Shown here piece by piece: positions 5,426 through 12,819 of a stretch of 15,633 nt of DNA. Made by a program: the position numbers and the translations under genes. Within the stretch, counting starts at the first letter, position 1; each line of letters begins with the position of its first letter. Location of the stretch: contig CAJUJQ010000074.1 in the NCBI GenBank assembly GCA_910586575.1, positions 1 through 15,633 on the forward strand, in the 5' to 3' direction. The stretch is from an uncultured Clostridia bacterium. Its GTDB lineage: Bacteria > Bacillota > Clostridia > Oscillospirales > Butyricicoccaceae. The notes under the pieces were generated by a model. It was not told the DNA's origin. It searched no databases and saw only the letters and a program-made list of their open reading frames with translations.

Positions 5426-6382
5426 ATGCCGCAATCCTGCGGGCGCTTCGCCCCCTCCCCCAGCGGACGGATGCACCTCGGCAATGTCCTCTGCGCGCTG
5501 CTTTCCTGGCTCTCCTCCCGCGCAAAAGGCGGGCGCTGCCTGCTCCGGATCGAGGATCTGGACGCCGGGCGCTGCCCTCGCAGCTATGCCGACCTGATCG
5601 AGGACGACCTGCACTGGCTTGGCCTTGACTGGGACGAGGGCGGCTCCGTCAGCGGCGACAGTTGGTATCAAAGCCACCGCACCGCTATTTACGAGGAATA
5701 TTACACCATCCTGCGGCAAAAAGCCGAAATTTACCCTTGCTTCTGTTCCCGCGCCGCCCTGCACGCGGCATCCGCTCCCCATCTTTCCGATGGGCGCGTA
5801 CTCTATGCGGGCACCTGTTACGGCCTTTCCCCCGCCGAAACCGCCGAAAAAAGGAAACGCCGCGCCCCCGCCGCCCGTATCCGTGTGCCGGATGAAACCA
5901 TTTCCTTTATCGATGGGGTACAGGGTACGTATTCCGAACACCTTCCCAGCGCGTGCGGCGACTTCATCCTGCGGCGTTCGGACGGCGTTTTTGCCTATCA
6001 GCTCGCTGTCACCGTCGATGATGGGCTGATGGGCGTCACCGAGGTTGTGCGCGGTCGCGACCTGCTTGAATCGACCGCGCGGCAGATTTGGCTGCACCGG
6101 CTGCTCGGCTTCCCACCCCCGGACTATTACCATATCCCGCTGCTGCTCGACAGCGACGGGCGCAGGCTCTCCAAGCGGGACGAGGATCTCGACCTGGGGC
6201 TGCTCCGGCAGCGCTTCACCCCCGAACAGGTCGTCGGCGCGCTTGCCTGCGCCGCCAAACTCATCGAACGCCCGGAGCCGATTTCCGCAAAAGCGCTCAT
6301 CCCCCTGTTTCGCTGGGACAAGGTCCCCAAAACCGACCTGTTCCTTCCCGATATTTTCCGCACACCGCCAGAAACCGTATGA
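5426..6382 (+). CDS. gluQ: Glutamyl-queuosine tRNA(Asp) synthetase (GluQRS)
   Basis: 318 aa, the size of GluQRS and much shorter than a full glutamyl-tRNA synthetase because the anticodon-binding half is absent. The enzyme activates glutamate and attaches it to queuosine at position 34 of tRNA-Asp. Visible are the class I motif FAPSPSGRMHLGN (8-20), RIEDLD (41-46), the zinc site typical of GluQRS (Cys105, Cys107, Tyr127, Cys131) and a KMSKS-like RLSKRDED (247-254). The ATG at 5426 places the class I motif near the N terminus as in the family and follows AAAGGA. The frame stays open 231 bp further upstream but has no homology there. The stop overlaps an ATG (ATGA), though the better glpK start is 14 bp beyond it. 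Being first in a run with glpK is unusual. Base use is C-rich on the coding strand. Confidence 0.93.
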   Translation: MPQSCGRFAPSPSGRMHLGNVLCALLSWLSSRAKGGRCLLRIEDLDAGRCPRSYADLIEDDLHWLGLDWDEGGSVSGDSWYQSHRTAIYEEYYTILRQKAEIYPCFCSRAALHAASAPHLSDGRVLYAGTCYGLSPAETAEKRKRRAPAARIRVPDETISFIDGVQGTYSEHLPSACGDFILRRSDGVFAYQLAVTVDDGLMGVTEVVRGRDLLESTARQIWLHRLLGFPPPDYYHIPLLLDSDGRRLSKRDEDLDLGLLRQRFTPEQVVGALACAAKLIERPEPISAKALIPLFRWDKVPKTDLFLPDIFRTPPETV

Positions 6383-6396
6383 AAGGGGTTCAAAAA

Positions 6397-7869
6397 ATGC
6401 AACAATATATCATGGCGCTTGACGCCGGGACCACCAGCAGCCGCTGTATCATTTTCGACCACGGAGGGCACATCAAAGCGTCCGCACAGCAGGAATTCCG
6501 TCAATACTACCCCCATCCCGGCTGGGTGGAGCACAACGCGGACGAAATCTGGGAAACCCAGCTTGCCGTCATCCGGCAGGCGATGGAGAAATCCCGCCTC
6601 AGCGCGCCGCAAATTTCCGCCATCGGCATCACCAACCAGCGCGAAACCACAATTGTCTGGGACAAAACCACCGGGAAACCGGTTTGCCCCGCCATCGTAT
6701 GGCAGTGCCGCCGCACCGCTGAATACTGTGATGAGCTGCGCCAGCGGGGCTTTGCTGATATCATCCGGAAAAAGACCGGCCTGGTGCTGGACGCGTATTT
6801 TTCGGCAACCAAGCTGAAATGGATTCTGGACAACGTTCCCGGCGCGCAGGAACGTGCCGAAAGCGGCCTGCTCCTGTTCGGCACAGTGGACAGCTGGCTC
6901 ATCTGGAAGCTGACCGGCGGGCGCGTCCACGCAACCGATTATTCCAATGCCTCCCGCACCATGCTTTATGATATCCACCGCCTTTGCTGGGACAGCGAGC
7001 TGTTGACCCTGATGGGCATTCCCGCCTGCATGCTGCCCGAAGTACGCCCTACCAGCGGCATTTTTGGGGAAACCGAGCTGTTCGGCACACCCATCCCGAT
7101 TGCGGGTGCGGCGGGCGACCAGCAGTCGGCACTGTTCGGCCAGTGCTGCTTTGAGCCTGGCGACGCCAAGAATACATACGGAACCGGCTGTTTCCTGCTG
7201 CTGAATACCGGCGCACAGCCGGTAGATTCCTCCAATGGGCTGATCACCACCATTGCGTGGGGAATCGGCAGCCAGGTCAGTTATGCGCTGGAAGGCTCCA
7301 TTTTCACGGCGGGCGCGGCAGTGCAGTGGCTGCGCGACGAGCTTGGCTTGATTTCCTCCGCCAGCGAAACCGAAGCGCTCGCCCGCGCCGTGCCGGATAC
7401 CAACGGCTGTTATATCGTCCCGGCGTTTACCGGGCTTGGCACCCCCTATTGGGACGCGTATGCACGCGGCATTATCTGCGGACTAACACGCGGCGTGAAC
7501 AAGAACCATATCGTCCGCGCCACGCTTGAATCGGTTGCCTATCAGGTGTGCGACGTAGCCGCCGCTATGAGTGCCGATGCCAACCTTCCATTCTCCGGCC
7601 TGCGGGTGGACGGCGGCGCCAGCGCCAATCATTTCCTGATGCAGGTGCAGGCTGATCTGCTCGGGCTGCCAGTCATCCGCCCCACCAGCGTCGAGTCCAC
7701 CGCGTTGGGCGCGGCCTATCTCGCAGGGCTTGCTGTCGGCTACTGGAAGGATTGGAAAAATCTATATGCTTCCAGGCAGACCATCTTCCAACCGTCCATT
7801 GAGCCGGATGAGCGGCAGTCCCGCCTCAGCGGCTGGCACCTCGCCGTAAAACGCGCCCTACTTTCCTAA
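6397..7869 (+). CDS. glpK: Glycerol kinase
   Basis: 490 aa FGGY-family kinase that phosphorylates glycerol to sn-glycerol 3-phosphate with ATP, in the cytoplasm. Motifs are DAGTTSSR (9-16), NQRE with Arg82 and Glu83 for glycerol, WQCRRT (102-107), Tyr134, GDQQSALFGQ with the probable catalytic Asp241, and the C-terminal VDGGASAN nucleotide-site loop (404-411). The ATG at 6397 follows AAAGGGG with 8-bp spacing. An earlier in-frame start lies inside gluQ and is rejected. The segment before GDQQ (GIFGETELFGTPIPIAG) has no histidine where Gram-positive enzymes controlled by HPr carry their phosphorylated His, so that control is probably absent. No glycerol facilitator or G3P dehydrogenase gene is adjacent. 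The gene ends 17 bp before the response regulator. Confidence 0.95.
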   Translation: MQQYIMALDAGTTSSRCIIFDHGGHIKASAQQEFRQYYPHPGWVEHNADEIWETQLAVIRQAMEKSRLSAPQISAIGITNQRETTIVWDKTTGKPVCPAIVWQCRRTAEYCDELRQRGFADIIRKKTGLVLDAYFSATKLKWILDNVPGAQERAESGLLLFGTVDSWLIWKLTGGRVHATDYSNASRTMLYDIHRLCWDSELLTLMGIPACMLPEVRPTSGIFGETELFGTPIPIAGAAGDQQSALFGQCCFEPGDAKNTYGTGCFLLLNTGAQPVDSSNGLITTIAWGIGSQVSYALEGSIFTAGAAVQWLRDELGLISSASETEALARAVPDTNGCYIVPAFTGLGTPYWDAYARGIICGLTRGVNKNHIVRATLESVAYQVCDVAAAMSADANLPFSGLRVDGGASANHFLMQVQADLLGLPVIRPTSVESTALGAAYLAGLAVGYWKDWKNLYASRQTIFQPSIEPDERQSRLSGWHLAVKRALLS

Positions 7870-7886
7870 AGGGAGGGAGGGCCGCC

Positions 7887-8594
7887 ATGCTTTCATTTGC
7901 CGTCTGCGAGGACGAAGCCTGTTTTACGACGGTGCTGGAACGGCTGCTGCACCAATACGCGGAATCCCGCAAAACGGGACTGGCCATCCAATGCTTCACG
8001 GATGGCGAAGCCCTGCTGCACAGCCGCCAGCCGTTCGATGCCATCCTGATGGATATCAAGCTTCCGGGGATGAATGGCACCGATATTATGCGCCATCTGC
8101 GAGACAGGGGGAACCGCAGCCAGTTGATTTTTATCACCGCTTATCCTGAATATGCGCTTGAGGCGTTTGAGCTGGACACGGTGCATTATCTGCTCAAACC
8201 GGTCACCGCTGAGAACTTATTCCCGGCGGTTGACCGCGCCGTCAGCCGGATTCCCCACAAAGATGAAAGGTACCTTTTGCTGTCAAAAATGGGCGGTGTC
8301 ACCAAATTAAAACTGAAGGAAATCCTTTACTGTGAAGCGTTTGACCATCAAATTATCGTTCATACGTTATCCGGAAAAGTTCAATTTTTTGGATCGCTTG
8401 ACGCTTTGCAAAAGGAACTGGACGGACGTTTTTTCCGGTGCCATCGGAGCTACATAGCCAACCTGGATTTTGTGGTTGATACCGAGGCCGGCGCCGCCGT
8501 TTTTGAGGGCGGCGGAAAAGCACTGATTTCCCGAAGAAAGCGGCAGGAATTCACACACAGGCTTTTGACAAGCTGCAGAAAGGGGCTTTCCTGA
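7887..8594 (+). CDS. LytTR-family response regulator (AgrA/ComE type)
   Basis: 235 aa. Receiver domain 1-120: acidic pocket CEDE (7-10), phosphate acceptor Asp56 in ILMDIKLPGMNG, Thr84 in FITAY and Lys104 in LLKPV. LytTR DNA-binding domain about 127-232, with LKLKEILYCEA and FFRCHRSYIANL, typical of beta-rich LytTR folds that bind direct repeats. The ATG at 7887 follows GGGAGGGAGG in the 17-bp gap after glpK. The stop overlaps the kinase start by one base (TGATG), so the two form one two-component system. The first third shares the GC-rich style of glpK, and the DNA becomes AT-richer towards the kinase. Regulated genes are unknown. The downstream 145-aa gene is the nearest candidate. Confidence 0.92.
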   Translation: MLSFAVCEDEACFTTVLERLLHQYAESRKTGLAIQCFTDGEALLHSRQPFDAILMDIKLPGMNGTDIMRHLRDRGNRSQLIFITAYPEYALEAFELDTVHYLLKPVTAENLFPAVDRAVSRIPHKDERYLLLSKMGGVTKLKLKEILYCEAFDHQIIVHTLSGKVQFFGSLDALQKELDGRFFRCHRSYIANLDFVVDTEAGAAVFEGGGKALISRRKRQEFTHRLLTSCRKGLS

Positions 8595-9895
8595 TGCGGT
8601 TGTTATTTGATTCCTGGTGGGTGCTTGAAAATGTAACCACCCATTATTTTGCGTTTGATTTTCTATCCTGTGAAACTGAAACAAACCGCAGAATCATACT
8701 CCCGTTCTGGCTTGTGTCAAATGCTGTTTTGACCATTTGCGTAATTCATTTTCATATTCCCGGCGCATTCTTATGGGATATGCTGTTTCTGGCTTTCTTT
8801 TCACGATTCATTTTGAAAACCCGGCTCAAAGAAACCGCCGCGCCCATTGCGGCTCTCATCACACTGTTTACACTAAAGGAAGGCTTTTCCGCTGCCATCC
8901 TTTCCTGGGCGTCGCGGAATTTGTATCTTCCAAACGGCGGCTTGAAAGAACAGGTTTTATTTTCTATGGTGCTTGTACTCCTGTTCTGTTTTTCACTCCA
9001 TTACATACGTTCCAAATATTCTAAAGCCTTACAGCAGACCGCTTCTTCCTGCTTGTATCTTATGTTACTTCCCTGCATTTTGTTTGTATGTCTCATCCGG
9101 TTTTCTCTACAGCTGGACAGTCGTTCCTTTGCACCTTATCTGATTTCACTTTCCACGTGGTTCCGGAGTATTTTTCTTTTTCTTCTGGCAGCGGCAGCCA
9201 TAATGTTTGGCTCCCTGCTGAAAATTGATTACCAGCTTATGATGCTCGGAGGGAAGGCAAAACAAGCAGCGTTCTTAGAATATCAACTTGCCGGGCAGCA
9301 AAGCTGCATTGATGAAGCCCTGAACAGGAACGCGCAGTATGCCTCCTTTCAGCACGATATTGATAACCATTTGCTTGTGCTTTCCGGCCTGCTACATGAA
9401 AAACAATTCGTACAGGCGGAAACCTATCTTTCCCGCCTAAAGCAATCCAGTAAATCGCCGCCTGTTCCGATTCTAACCGGGAATATGGCGCTTGATATCC
9501 TATTGCGGGAAAAGCTTGGTTACGCGGAATCACAGCAAATAAAGGTGACACATCATATTAAAATACCGCCGTCCTTTTCCATAGACAGTATTGATTTATG
9601 CGCATTGTTTTCGAACCTTTTAGACAATGCGATAACCGCCGCACAAAAGAAGCCCCACGGCCAGCGCTCCCTTTCCCTGCAAACCGCTGCCCGGTCGCAT
9701 TTCCTGACGATAGAAGCAATAAACACGGCAGTTCCCACAGCGCGAATCAAAGCCGGGACAGGGCTTCAAAACATCCGGCAGATTGCGGAAAAGTATCACG
9801 GCTGCATGGAAACCGAACAAAAAGACGGCTGCTTCCGAATCAGTATTTTGCTTTGCGCCCCGCCTGCTGACGGACCATTCACGAACCAGGAATGA
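8594..9895 (+). CDS. AgrC-like sensor histidine kinase
   Basis: 433 aa. The N-terminal half (about 33-215) has roughly six hydrophobic segments (near 35-54, 57-75, 82-102, 120-137, 151-172, 190-210), as in AgrC/ComD peptide-sensing kinases. The catalytic half shows FQHDIDNHL with probable phosphorylated His254, the N box LFSNLLDNAITAA (338-350, Asn341 and Asn345) and a GTGLQNI glycine loop (388-394) with ATPase_C5-type architecture. It overlaps the response regulator by one base. No agrB-like processing gene or agrD-like peptide gene is visible nearby, so the signal is unknown. Two hand-counted 60-bp samples are only 35% GC (8641-8700 and 9541-9600), against 58% in a glpK sample, hinting at separate ancestry of the module. 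Confidence 0.9.
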   Translation: MRLLFDSWWVLENVTTHYFAFDFLSCETETNRRIILPFWLVSNAVLTICVIHFHIPGAFLWDMLFLAFFSRFILKTRLKETAAPIAALITLFTLKEGFSAAILSWASRNLYLPNGGLKEQVLFSMVLVLLFCFSLHYIRSKYSKALQQTASSCLYLMLLPCILFVCLIRFSLQLDSRSFAPYLISLSTWFRSIFLFLLAAAAIMFGSLLKIDYQLMMLGGKAKQAAFLEYQLAGQQSCIDEALNRNAQYASFQHDIDNHLLVLSGLLHEKQFVQAETYLSRLKQSSKSPPVPILTGNMALDILLREKLGYAESQQIKVTHHIKIPPSFSIDSIDLCALFSNLLDNAITAAQKKPHGQRSLSLQTAARSHFLTIEAINTAVPTARIKAGTGLQNIRQIAEKYHGCMETEQKDGCFRISILLCAPPADGPFTNQE

Positions 9896-9933
9896 CCGTT
9901 TAAGTTCAGCCGCTTCCCTTCGGCTTGATTGGG

Positions 9934-9942
9934 TGCTATACT
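9934..9942 (+). promoter_or_regulatory. Extended -10 promoter for the 145-aa gene
   Basis: TGCTATACT has the TG extension and five of six -10 matches. The -35 position (about 9914-9919, TTCCCT) is weak. The start would be near 9949, followed by GGAGG at 9967-9971 and the ATG at 9981, a compact leader. Confidence 0.5.
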
Positions 9943-9980
9943 TGCAGTATCAGACAAAATAGAAATGGAGGTTTCACCCC

Positions 9981-10418
9981 ATGTCGTTGCAAGTACGCGC
10001 AAATTATATCAATCCGCTGTCCATGAAAAAGCAGCAGCAAAGCCAGACAGAAACAGCTTTCCGAAGTCCGAACCCAAAAAGCGATCCAGCGGAACAGCTG
10101 CAAATGAAGCGGCAGCAGCTGCAAAATCAAATTCTTCTGCTGAAGGCAATCGGAACGGATACCGCGGATTTATCCGCCGAAAGCCAAAAGGAGCTGGAAA
10201 GCGCGCTCGAAGAAGTAACCGCAGAGCTGCGCGCGGCAAAATCCGTACTTTCCCAGCCAACAGAAGCAGTGAAAGAGCATTTGTCCCGCATGAAAACGCC
10301 CAAACTGGATGCCTGGGAAACGGGTACGCAAAACAATTTATCTTTCGGCAGCTACTACCCGGAAAAAGACAAAAAAAATGGATATCAAATCATTTTTACC
10401 CCATATTCTGAAACCTAA
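9981..10418 (+). CDS. Hypothetical protein, 145 aa, central coiled coil
   Basis: I do not recognise the family. The ATG at 9981 follows GGAGG with 9-bp spacing and a likely promoter at 9934, and a strong terminator begins 3 bp after the stop, so it is a complete, separately transcribed gene. There is no signal peptide, membrane segment or cysteine. Residues 1-35 are polar and look disordered. Residues about 36-105 are Gln/Leu/Glu/Ala-rich and probably form a helical hairpin or coiled coil (MKRQQLQNQILLLK, then QKELESALEEVTAELRAAK). The C-terminal 35 residues are rich in aromatic and polar residues and end YQIIFTPYSET. Distant resemblance to short flagella-associated or FlxA-like coiled-coil proteins is possible but unproven. 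Its place next to the LytTR/AgrC-like system makes regulation by it a guess. Confidence 0.7.
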   Translation: MSLQVRANYINPLSMKKQQQSQTETAFRSPNPKSDPAEQLQMKRQQLQNQILLLKAIGTDTADLSAESQKELESALEEVTAELRAAKSVLSQPTEAVKEHLSRMKTPKLDAWETGTQNNLSFGSYYPEKDKKNGYQIIFTPYSET

Positions 10419-10420
10419 AA

Positions 10421-10470
10421 TATCTATAAAAAGGCGGCTTTTCTACGCAAAAGCCGCCTTTTTATAGATA
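10421..10470. terminator. Bidirectional intrinsic terminator
   Basis: Bases 10421-10442 and 10449-10470 are perfectly complementary over 22 bp around a 6-nt loop (CTACGC). The core AAAAAGGCGGCTTTT/AAAAGCCGCCTTTTT gives a GC stem with A and T tracts on both sides, so it can end transcripts from either direction. It sits 3 bp after the 145-aa gene and 14 bp from the stop of the convergent sensor kinase gene. Confidence 0.93.
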
Positions 10471-10483
10471 CGTATCCTATCTA

Positions 10484-12031
10484 TCAATCCTGCTGCACAT
10501 CCTTCGGAACACGGAACCAAAACGCAATCCCGTTATCGCGGTTTTCCGCACCACAGTAAGCGTGAAGGGTCTCCGCAATTGCCTTTACGATGGACAGCCC
10601 GATTCCCGTGCCGCCTGACTCGCGCGAACGCGCCTTATCCGTCCGGTAGAATTTTTCCCAAATCTTTTGCAGCTCGTCCTCGGCCAGGCCTTCCCCTTCA
10701 TTCCACACCGTGAATGTCACCGCCTTGTCCGGCTCCTCAGCCGCGTAGAGGCGGATTTTACCACCCTCGGGCGCGTACCGGATTGCATTCGTTAAATAAT
10801 TCATGATAACCTGGGAAATCAGGTTTTCGTCACTAATCATCCGCGCGTTTACCACGCCCAAATCAATTTGCTGACGCTTCTCGCTCCATAATACTTCTGT
10901 TTTCCGCACGGCGGTGTCAAACAGCTCGTTCAGGTCAAGCTCGTTCAACTCTGTACTTTCCCTGCCAAGCTCCAGCTTGCTTAAATTCAGCAGCTGCATT
11001 ACAAGCGTATTCATGCGGCCCGCCTCGTCCGCAATTGTTTCGCAGTAATACTCCCGGTCCTCGGCGTTTTCCGCAACACCAAGGCGCAGCCCTTCCGCAT
11101 AACCTTGTATTAACGCAATTGGTGTTTTCAGCTCGTGGCTGGCGTTTACAATAAATTCCCGCCGCATTGCGTCAATTTTTTCCTTCTCTTTGATTTCCTC
11201 TTCCAGCTGCTTGTTCGACTGCTTTAATTCGCTGATGGCCTCTTCCAGGTGCTCACTTAAAAGATTGATGGAACGACCCAAATTTCCAATCTCATCCAGG
11301 CTGGTGCCCTCATATTTCTTGGAAAAATCAAGGCGCGCCATGCTGTCCGCGACTTCGCCCATTTGAATCAGCGGCCTTGTAAACTGCCGTGAAATCACAT
11401 AGCCAATTGTCAAACAAATCAGCAGCGTCAGCAATGACGCTATCATCAGGAAAAATGAATTAAACGTAGAGTTCTGCGTCATAAAGGTAAACGGCATCCG
11501 CGCAATCAAATACTCGGTATCCTCAGACACCAAACCCACCAGGCAAAGGAAGCCCTTGTCGTCCTTTTTATCATCGGTTTCGGTTGTCACAAATGTGAAC
11601 CCGCGCGATTTCATTTCAGAAGCGCTTGCCTTTGCCAAAACATCATGGATCTGGCGCGCGTTTTCCTCAAACTCGCCCAGCTGCTCCCGGTTCACTTTAT
11701 AATATGGATACGGTATCCCCCAGATGGAATACCCGATCTGCGGGCGGAGCTGCGCAAGGGTGGAATCATAGCGGCTTTTGAGATCCGCGCTCATAATGGA
11801 AAGGCGCACGCCCGAATTGTTTTCCAGCTCCAATAAATCGTCCGCAACCGCGTTGACATCGCCCTGATAAACCTTGTTTACCTCGCGGTAAATATCCTCC
11901 AGTTCCCGCTGCCGTTCAAACAAATAATAGTCGTCGTAGAAAAATAAATTGAGCGCCGCCAGCACGCTGACAAACACAAAGGAAGTCGCACAGATCGCCG
12001 CAAAAAATTTCATCCGGATGGATACTTTCAT
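10484..12031 (-). CDS. HAMP-domain sensor histidine kinase
   Basis: 515 aa, classic membrane kinase. TM1 is about 8-31, an extracytoplasmic domain of about 160 residues spans 32-190, TM2 is about 191-213, and HAMP is about 214-268. A charged coiled-coil linker (265-290) leads to HisKA with NASHELKTP (phosphorylated His299). HATPase_c follows: N box around Asn411 and Asn415, NEGEG (444-448) and GGTGIGLS (473-480). It is the last gene of the minus-strand run, starts 3 bp after the response regulator stop, and ends just before the shared terminator. It should phosphorylate that regulator. The sensor domain gives no clue to the signal, and a PhoR/VanS/ResE-like label would be over-reading. Confidence 0.94.
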   Translation of the reverse strand: MKVSIRMKFFAAICATSFVFVSVLAALNLFFYDDYYLFERQRELEDIYREVNKVYQGDVNAVADDLLELENNSGVRLSIMSADLKSRYDSTLAQLRPQIGYSIWGIPYPYYKVNREQLGEFEENARQIHDVLAKASASEMKSRGFTFVTTETDDKKDDKGFLCLVGLVSEDTEYLIARMPFTFMTQNSTFNSFFLMIASLLTLLICLTIGYVISRQFTRPLIQMGEVADSMARLDFSKKYEGTSLDEIGNLGRSINLLSEHLEEAISELKQSNKQLEEEIKEKEKIDAMRREFIVNASHELKTPIALIQGYAEGLRLGVAENAEDREYYCETIADEAGRMNTLVMQLLNLSKLELGRESTELNELDLNELFDTAVRKTEVLWSEKRQQIDLGVVNARMISDENLISQVIMNYLTNAIRYAPEGGKIRLYAAEEPDKAVTFTVWNEGEGLAEDELQKIWEKFYRTDKARSRESGGTGIGLSIVKAIAETLHAYCGAENRDNGIAFWFRVPKDVQQD

Positions 12032-12034
12032 TGC

Positions 12035-12712
12035 TTATGCCTCAAACCGATATCCATATCCGCGTACTGTTTCAATCATCGTGCCGCACTTGCCAAGCTT
12101 GGCGCGCAGCTTTTTGACATGGGTATCCACGGTTCTCAAATCCCCAAAATAATCATAGCCCCACACCGAATTTAGAATACTCTCCCGTGAGAGCGCAATC
12201 CCTTTATTGCTCTTAAAATAAATCAGCAGCTCATACTCCTTTGGCGTTAAGACAACCGGCTCTTCGGAAACCTTCACAACGTGGCTTTTCTCGTTAATTT
12301 CGAGATCTCCATAAACTTCATTTCCGGTCGGGATCTTCTTTGTGCGTCCCAAGATATTCCGCACCCGCGCCGCCAGAACCAGCGGTGAAAACGGCTTGGT
12401 CACGTAATCGTCCGCGCCGCCTTCCAGCCCTAACACCTGGTCGCCGTCCTCCGCCCGCGCGGTCAGCATCATCACCGGCAGCGCCTGGGTGGCTTCCTCC
12501 GCCCGGAGCGTGTGCAGCAGCGCAAAACCGTCCATCTTGGGCATCATCACGTCCAAAATCGCAAGCTCGACCGGTGGGTGTGCTTCCTGAATGATGGCAA
12601 GCGCCTCCTGCCCGTCACCGGCTTCCAAAATTGTATGCCCATCCTGTTTCAAAAAATCACTGACTAACCGGCGGATGCGCGCCTCGTCATCGGCAATCAG
12701 AATCACAGACAT
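12035..12712 (-). CDS. OmpR/PhoB-family response regulator
   Basis: 225 aa. Receiver domain 1-120: acidic residues DDE (8-10), phosphate acceptor Asp54 in LAILDVMMPKMDG, Thr84 and Lys106 (VTKPFSP). Winged-helix effector domain about 130-225, with LTPKEYELL, VWGYDYFGDLRTVDTHVKKLR and the terminal VRGYGYRFEA wing. The ATG at 12712 is supported by AGGGAG upstream. An in-frame start at 12760 adds 16 residues without family similarity or a ribosome binding site. The kinase follows after 3 bp. rsmI ends 107 bp upstream on the same strand. A minus-strand TATAAT at 12805-12800 could give the pair its own promoter, but the TTGACA at 12833-12828 is 22 bp away, so the match is poor. Confidence 0.95.
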   Translation of the reverse strand: MSVILIADDEARIRRLVSDFLKQDGHTILEAGDGQEALAIIQEAHPPVELAILDVMMPKMDGFALLHTLRAEEATQALPVMMLTARAEDGDQVLGLEGGADDYVTKPFSPLVLAARVRNILGRTKKIPTGNEVYGDLEINEKSHVVKVSEEPVVLTPKEYELLIYFKSNKGIALSRESILNSVWGYDYFGDLRTVDTHVKKLRAKLGKCGTMIETVRGYGYRFEA

Positions 12713-12819
12713 GCGAACCACTCCCTCTATCATAAATTTGTTCAAAAGATGCATGCGCAATAAAAGCCCGTATCTGGGAAATACTTTTGTGATTGTCTTA
12801 TTATAAACCAGGATTGTGT

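Noticed and set aside
9895..9903. ACCGTTTAA as a LytTR binding half-site
   Set aside because: It has one mismatch to the LytTR repeat pattern, and no second repeat lies about 21 bp away.
9896..9980. Hidden agrD-like signal peptide gene after the sensor kinase
   Set aside because: The 85-bp gap holds only a short hairpin, a promoter and a ribosome binding site, with no small open frame having a start signal.
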